Shown here piece by piece: positions 8,031-10,409 of a stretch of 10,409 nt of DNA. The stretch lies in the NCBI GenBank assembly GCA_009760855.2, contig WPIO01000695.1:1-10409 (forward strand). The letters are read 5' to 3'. Position numbers and translations under genes: made by a program. Source of the DNA: Cristatella mucedo. Its lineage: Eukaryota; Bryozoa; Phylactolaemata; Cristatellidae. Position 1 is the stretch's first letter; each line of letters opens with the position of its first letter. Under the pieces are notes generated by a model. That model ran no database searches. It saw nothing but the letters and a program-made list of their open reading frames with translations, and was not told the origin of the DNA.

Positions 8031-8248
8031 AGAAGAAGCGGAGAAGCTGCGAACGGTGCACGTTGCAGGCGGCATGGGAATCCTTCGCCTCTGAAGTGAT
8101 TCAGAAGTGCCGGCTCGCATTTGATGCTAAGGTCGCCCCACGAAACGCAGCGCCAAGTCGAGTTAGTGCACAAGAACGTACGCGAACCGAAGGGCAGCCG
8201 TCGAGTACCCACACGAAGAGGCACTTTTTGTTGCCCTCAGCCAACTAA
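8031..8248 (+). CDS. possible 3'-terminal coding exon, unknown protein
   Basis: A good acceptor (GGCTTCCTACTTTGCAG ending at 8030) is followed by a frame open from 8033 to TAA at 8246-8248, about 71 codons. The translation starts KKRRSCERCTLQAAWESF, passes through a predicted helical stretch ASEVIQKCRLAFDAKV, and ends in a Ser/Thr/Arg-rich tail. The interval looks richer in G and C than its surroundings and has codon-like texture. I recognise no domain; the Cys-x2-Cys pair is isolated. The LINE at 7453-8013 ends only 17 bases before the acceptor. It could be a real exon with the LINE in its intron, or a chance frame. Confidence 0.3.
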
Positions 8249-8389
8249 CCATCAGCCTTCTTACCCATAAGTCACCTTGGGCAAGATCAATGTCTGGCCC
8301 CATCTGTGTCTCCTTCCTAATACTTAGTTTCTACGCACTCAAATGTTTAGCTGCGGCCGCTGAGAGACCGTTGCAGCAGATGCTGAATA

Positions 8390-8542
8390 TCTCTATATAT
8401 AATTCACGAACTTGTATATTTCCCTAAGAGAACCCAATCTCAATTCAGGCGCCTGACATATGCCTCGGGCTCGAGCCAACGATTTCGGCCAGACCTTGAT
8501 CAGAGCGAGGAATTTGACCACTGGGCCAAGCAGCTCCGAGTG
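8390..8542 (-). mobile_element. tRNA-derived SINE with LINE-like tail, minus strand
   Basis: On the minus strand the head has box A TGGCCCAGTGG (8528-8518) and box B GGCTCGAGCCC (8477-8467), about 40 bases apart as in a tRNA. The body continues GAGGCATATGTCAG, and the tail is GCGCCTGAATTGAGATTGGG, then TTCTC and an AT-rich end near 8390. It aligns with the plus-strand copy at 8911-9062 over the whole length, roughly three-quarters identical by hand. Transcription by RNA polymerase III from the internal boxes is the family's normal mode; whether this copy is active cannot be told. Confidence 0.8.
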
Positions 8543-8910
8543 CTTTACTTTAGGTGCATCAGCGCTGGTTCGGTTGCCTCTGTCATGCCTTTACTAAACA
8601 TGCGTATACTAAAAATTCATATTGAATTGTCTTGGTGAATGTGCCAATCAATGAATCTATGTCCACTAGCTACGGTTAAGTCGTTTGACCTACTCAGGCT
8701 GCATGAACAGCTTCGGAATTGGAGACACTGAGCCATCTCGAATCGAGTTGGGTCAACTATTTAAAATTCCGGTGCATAACTGACTCACGCCTATACCACC
8801 TATACTTTTTAGCAGTATTATTTCAGTGGTGTCTGCATCGTGATTTCGAACGAGTAGCAAACCAGTTGAGAATTGCCTAAGCTTCAATCGACAGTCGCTT
8901 CTCTGTCAAT
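8543..8910. other. unassigned interval between inverted SINE copies
   Basis: No gene is supported. It carries AACGAGTAGCAAACCAGT at 8849-8866, nearly repeated at 10085-10103. Read on the minus strand, the same region shows CTCGTTCGAAATC, which resembles a pol III box B without an obvious box A. It may be a remnant of another dispersed repeat. No open frame matches a known family. Confidence 0.35.
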
Positions 8911-9062
8911 CCTCGCCGAGGTGGTTTGGTCCGGTGGTTAAGATGCTCGCCCCAACTAAGGTTTGTCTGAGATCGTGGGCTCGAGCCCCGAGGAACATAT
9001 CAAGCGCCTGAATAGAGATTAAGTTCCATTATGGCGCTATACAAAGGAATTAAATTTTTTAA
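8911..9062 (+). mobile_element. tRNA-derived SINE with LINE-like tail, plus strand
   Basis: The head starts near GCCGAGGTGG. Box A is TGGTCCGGTGG (8927-8937), followed by TTAAG, and box B is GGCTCGAGCCC (8978-8988). A short body leads to GCGCCTGAATAGAGATTAAG (9004-9023), then TTCCATTATGGCGCTATAC and an A/T-rich end near 9062. It is the same family as the minus-strand copy at 8390-8542. The tail block corresponds to the 3' end of the LINE at 7453-8013 (TAGAAAGAGACTGAGTTC), which suggests that LINE family as mobilisation partner. Target-site duplications were not convincingly found. Confidence 0.83.
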
Positions 9063-9236
9063 TGTTCTGACAATATTTTTTTGTACTTGATTGTTTCCTT
9101 GCCGCGAGTCATAGGAAGCAGCCTGCTTCGGTCGGCTTCACTCTCAGACTCAGCCAATTATAGAGAGGCTGGTCAGGGTATGTGCTGGATCCAGTAGCGG
9201 ACTTAACCCTTAACCTAGGTCCTAGCAGGATCATAA

Positions 9237-9593
9237 TTCACTGGACCCTTTGCAAAGTGCCTAGCCTTTGCAAAGTGCGAAGCCAGCCAGCTGTACCTGA
9301 GTAGACGAGACTCGTTGTCAGCCGGACAAACAGTTCGTCCCCACCTTGTATACACGGCGGCACCATTTGGACTAAAGACAACCGGTGAATCCTTGTCTTG
9401 TGCTCTCGACGTTCTACCTTCGGAAGATCTGGCAGCACCTTCTGCCGAGCGCTTGCTTGCTTGTCCGACGTTCTACAACGTTCGACGAAAATCTGACGTA
9501 GCTGGTGGTACAGGACATCGAACTAATTCTAGCAGCCTTTGGCCTACTTCCAAGGCTCGCCGCGAGCGACCTCTCTCCCACCAAACAATTTAG
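9237..9593 (+). CDS. 118-codon open frame, unknown, doubtful
   Basis: The frame is open from after the TAA at 9234 to the TAG at 9591-9593, in a stretch richer in G and C than its surroundings. Near the start an exact 14-base block (CCTTTGCAAAGTGC) is repeated 18 bases apart, giving PFAKCLAFAKCE in the protein. Further on, YTAAPFGLKTTGE faintly recalls the PFGLK stretch of LTR-element reverse transcriptases, but the flanking residues do not support it. There is no good start codon; a TTG at 9315 is the only internal option considered. It may be an exon, part of a decayed element, or chance. Confidence 0.2.
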   Translation, partial: FTGPFAKCLAFAKCEASQLYLSRRDSLSAGQTVRPHLVYTAAPFGLKTTGESLSCALDVLPSEDLAAPSAERLLACPTFYNVRRKSDVAGGTGHRTNSSSLWPTSKARRERPLSHQTI

Positions 9594-10003
9594 AGACTAT
9601 GTTGCTCGACTCTCGTGGCATTCGCTTTTAAGTCAGTCATGGGAGTAGAGTTTAAATACACTCAGTTTTTCGGCTGGGAAATCGGACGACATGCATGAAT
9701 GCCTGACGGCTGAGAAGACTAGTTAACCTTAGAAGGTCAGTGGTACATGGCTATAAGTGCATGCCAGGGTGCACGAGGCTCACCTGGCTTCGTTGTACTG
9801 TTACATAGTTGCCCCAGCAGCTTCTGCAATAAAGTCCTGAGCTACAATCGCAGCACTCGTTGCAGTGGAAGTCCTTTCTGACGAGTGACAAAATGAATCT
9901 GGGACCACGAAAAGGTGAGCTAATTAGCATCCACATTTGTATCCGCGTCAGAAGAGTCTTCGCGGCCATCAAACCGCTTGTAGTGTTTATATAGGATCAA
10001 CCA
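9594..10003. other. unassigned interval, no gene supported
   Basis: A 73-codon minus-strand frame (9972-9751) contains a cysteine cluster (CNECCDC, then CRSC) but no complete zinc-binding pattern I can name. An adjacent frame gives an acidic stretch (EDSSDADTNVDAN) before a stop. These could be debris of a domesticated or decayed element; the evidence is too thin to call. Confidence 0.3.
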
Positions 10004-10072
10004 CTTCAGGATTCGACGACCCACGACTCGGCTTGTGAAGAGCAAGCACCTTAACCCCTGAACTAAGATCCA
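10004..10072 (-). mobile_element. tRNA-derived SINE head, minus strand
   Basis: On the minus strand box A is TAGTTCAGGGGTTAAGG (10065-10049). An exact five-pair anticodon-like stem follows (GCTTG/CAAGC around the 7-base loop CTCTTCA), then a box B-like GTCGTCGAATCC (10020-10009) with a two-base irregularity relative to GGTTCGAATCC. GGATC near 10071 can pair with GATCC near 9994. The broken T-arm and over-long 3' side argue against a working tRNA gene. The loop would read CTT (Lys-type), so a tRNA-Lys-like ancestor is possible. No LINE tail was seen on its 3' side. Confidence 0.55.
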
Positions 10073-10124
10073 AGGGCAACATCAAACGAGTAGCAAAGCC
10101 AGTATCAATATATGCAGAAAAGGT

Positions 10125-10400
10125 ATGCAAAAACGCCATAGTTTCACTAAGTCTACCTGTGCTTATCTACATGAAACTATTCATCGGGGAGTTCGTTTTT
10201 CCATCATATGGGTACTGGGGAACCTTCCTGCTTGGAGAGCGTGTTTTTGCTTACTGCATGTAAAAATGTGCTGTTTTGGCTCCCCGTATCAGTTGGACGC
10301 CGGAAATCCCTGGAGTGATGTCGCTCGAAAGCGCCTGAACATGCTACATGAACCGAGCACTCTCATTGCAGTCAGCGGCTCAGCGAAACACAGTGTGTGA
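10125..10400 (+). CDS. 91-codon open frame at the right edge, unknown
   Basis: An ATG at 10125 opens a frame ending at TGA 10398-10400. The same frame is open without a stop back to 10062, where it overlaps the SINE head. The product (MQKRHSFTKSTCAYLHETIH at the start, ending STLIAVSGSAKHSV) matches no family I know and has no clear signal peptide or domain. Length alone does not separate it from chance, and the overlap with repeat DNA lowers the odds that it is real. Confidence 0.18.
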   Translation: MQKRHSFTKSTCAYLHETIHRGVRFSIIWVLGNLPAWRACFCLLHVKMCCFGSPYQLDAGNPWSDVARKRLNMLHEPSTLIAVSGSAKHSV

Positions 10401-10409
10401 AGCTTCGCT

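Noticed and set aside
8911-9085. Target-site duplication around the plus-strand SINE (CTTCTCTGTCAAT before, GTTCTGACAAT after).
   Set aside because: The match is imperfect and needs gaps; not better than chance in AT-rich flanks.
9339-9410. YTAAPFGLKTTGE resembling the PFGLK stretch of LTR-retrotransposon reverse transcriptase.
   Set aside because: The catalytic YxDD region and the flanking conserved residues are not visible in any frame nearby; a short match like this can be chance.
9751-9972. Minus-strand cysteine cluster that might be a transposase C-terminal zinc-binding domain (piggyBac-like).
   Set aside because: Spacing does not fit the known pattern and no other part of such an element was found.
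10004-10072. Functional tRNA-Lys gene with a CTT anticodon.
   Set aside because: The anticodon stem is exact, but the T-arm has an insertion and there is no proper acceptor stem in the expected register.

Overview
This is repeat-rich eukaryotic DNA from an animal, most likely an invertebrate. The evidence is a decayed hAT DNA transposon, a 5'-truncated non-LTR retrotransposon, several tRNA-derived SINEs, splice-site-like signals, and one recognisable exon of a secreted protein of the 'short-chain collagen C4' type. As far as I know, that family occurs in sponges, cnidarians, molluscs and other invertebrates. Nothing fixes the phylum; a flatworm or mollusc would fit, but this is a guess. There is no sign of prokaryotic operons, CRISPR arrays or phage.

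Layout. Positions 1-2665 are the right-hand portion of an hAT element. It has a 5' leader with a possible intron, then a transposase pseudogene (440-2411) broken by many frameshifts but recognisable from its BED zinc finger to its C-terminal dimerisation region. It closes with the 3' terminal inverted repeat at 2665. The left end lies outside the window. Directly after the TIR is the 3' tail of a LINE (2666-2750), so the hAT probably jumped into an older LINE copy. Positions 2751-4570 are mostly unrecognised, with one possible small terminal exon (3121-3277) and a 76-bp tandem duplication (4416-4566). Positions 4574-5038, minus strand, hold the last coding exon of the collagen-C4-like gene. 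It is intact except for one frameshift at a run of five G. Positions 5039-6954 are AT-rich and look non-coding, in keeping with intron or upstream DNA of that gene.

From 6962 onward the window is a patchwork of retroelements. There is a tRNA-like SINE head (6962-7045), a LINE 3' end with the C-terminal part of its reverse-transcriptase ORF (7453-8013), and two copies of one SINE family in opposite orientation (8390-8542 minus, 8911-9062 plus). Another tRNA-like SINE head lies on the minus strand (10004-10072). Between them are three open frames of uncertain reality: 8031-8248, 9237-9593 and 10125-10400.

How the pieces relate. The SINE family and the LINE share a 3' tail block (GCGCCTGAAT or similar, then GAGATTAAGTTC), the classic sign of a SINE borrowing a partner LINE's reverse transcriptase. 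The only credible host gene is the collagen-C4-like exon. I found no convincing new biological system. The most useful observations are the nested hAT-in-LINE insertion, the SINE/LINE tail sharing, and the frameshift in an otherwise clean exon. All alignments were made by eye.
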